This document shows, in pieces, positions 57,058 to 57,404 of a stretch of DNA of 57,404 bases. The DNA is from Kosakonia oryziphila (GTDB lineage Bacteria > Pseudomonadota > Gammaproteobacteria > Enterobacterales > Enterobacteriaceae), in the NCBI RefSeq assembly GCF_900094795.1, contig NZ_FMBC01000031.1, positions 1 through 57,404 of the forward strand. Reading direction: 5' to 3'. Within the stretch, counting starts at the first letter, position 1. The number at the start of each line of letters is the position of its first letter. The notes under the pieces were generated by a model, which saw only the letters and a program-made list of their open reading frames with translations, was not told where the DNA came from and did no database searches. The position numbers and the translations under genes were made by a program.

Positions 57058-57404
57058 TAATGCCGATCAGTTAAGGATCAGTTGACCGATCCAGTGGCTG
57101 TGTAAGAATCCGGAAACGCTCACTCGTTTCCGGATTTTTTTATGTACATTGGACAGGCCCTTGATTTGGTATCCCGTTACGATTCTCTGCGTAACCCACT
57201 GACTTCTCTGGGGGATTACCTCGACCCCGAACTCATCTCTCGTTGCCTTGCCGAATCAGGTACAGTAACGCTACGCAAGCGCCGTCTTCCCCTCGAAATG
57301 ATGGTCTGGTGTATTGTTGGCATGGCGCTTGAGCGTAAAGAACCTCTTCACCAGATTGTGAATCGCCTGGACATCATGCTGCCGGGCAATCGCCCCTTCG
57401 TTGC
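57058..57404 (+). mobile_element. IS4 insertion sequence, left (5') end only
   Basis: The terminal repeat TAATGCCGATCAGTTAAGG (57058-57076) marks the left end of IS4, 27 bp downstream of the tsx terminator. The hairpin TCCGGAAACG/CGTTTCCGGA lies ahead of the transposase start and is typical of IS4, blocking readthrough from outside. The element continues past the window end. Orientation is the same as the copy at position 1. Confidence 0.93.
57142..57404 (+). CDS. IS4 transposase, N-terminal fragment (window-truncated)
   Basis: The first 87 residues start M-Y-I-G-Q-A-L-D-L-V-S-R-Y-D-S-L. They match the N-terminus of E. coli IS4 transposase except position 2, which I recall as His in the reference copy. 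The DDE residues lie further downstream, out of the window. The ATG at 57142 has no good SD, as expected for a transposase kept at low expression. Confidence 0.92.
   Translation, partial: MYIGQALDLVSRYDSLRNPLTSLGDYLDPELISRCLAESGTVTLRKRRLPLEMMVWCIVGMALERKEPLHQIVNRLDIMLPGNRPFV

Overview
The window is chromosomal DNA from a member of the Enterobacteriaceae. Gene order from ybaA through ffs, glnK-amtB, lon-clpXP-tig and cyoABCDE to yajI-tsx matches the 9-10 min region of Escherichia coli as I remember it. Protein identities are close but clearly not E. coli. Several genes are absent from E. coli K-12 at this place: a flavin-reductase-like gene, lacZ-lacI, a small RHH-type gene pair, a GNAT enzyme, yczE/yczR, cdsH and a small membrane protein. 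An Enterobacter/Kosakonia/Phytobacter-like genus is plausible, but the sequence alone does not fix it.

Layout. Positions 1-339 are the 3' end of an IS4 copy, and 57058-57404 are the 5' end of a second IS4 copy in the same orientation. About 56.7 kb therefore lies between two direct IS4 repeats. 427-1334: flavin-reductase-like protein and ybaA. 1394-9713: an accessory block between ybaA and ffs that holds a lac locus without lacY or lacA, an RHH-protein/small-protein pair, a GNAT acetyltransferase, the divergent pair yczE/yczR, and an unusually large ERIC element. 9807-13784: 4.5S RNA (ffs), atl, ybaY, tesB, and glnK-amtB with a sigma-54 promoter. 14041-19245: decR-mdlA-mdlB, with divergent cdsH. 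19351-25752: cof, ybaE, queC, fadM, ybaV, ppiD. 25961-33261: hupB, lon, clpX, clpP, tig, bolA (proteostasis cluster, all on the minus strand). 33562-36000: yajG, ampG and a small unknown membrane protein. 36615-41402: cyoABCDE, cytochrome bo3 oxidase and heme O synthase. 41602-46611: yajR, yajQ, panE-yajL, thiI. 46834-50898: xseB-ispA-dxs-yajO (isoprenoid precursors). 51012-55111, minus strand: nrdR-ribD-ribH-nusB-thiL-pgpA (riboflavin, thiamine, phosphatidylglycerol and transcription functions). 55265-56984: yajI and tsx.

How the genes work together. Most of the window is conserved housekeeping. The proteases Lon and ClpXP sit with trigger factor, HU-beta and PpiD, and two probable sigma-32 promoters are visible. 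Dxs supplies DXP to both isoprenoid and thiamine synthesis (ThiI and ThiL are nearby). The cyo operon carries an ArcA-like box upstream.

The most interesting local signals are these. (1) A rewired lac control region: a 14-base operator core of lacZ is repeated over the putative lacI promoter, E. coli O2 is preserved exactly, the CRP-promoter spacing is preserved, and the permease is missing. (2) An expanded 272-bp ERIC element whose two arms carry paired hairpins with covarying stems. (3) pgpA appears to have lost its ATG through a silent change in the overlapping thiL. (4) A translationally coupled RHH/72-residue gene pair of unknown function. (5) A perfect palindrome next to decR. No CRISPR array, prophage or tRNA gene was seen.
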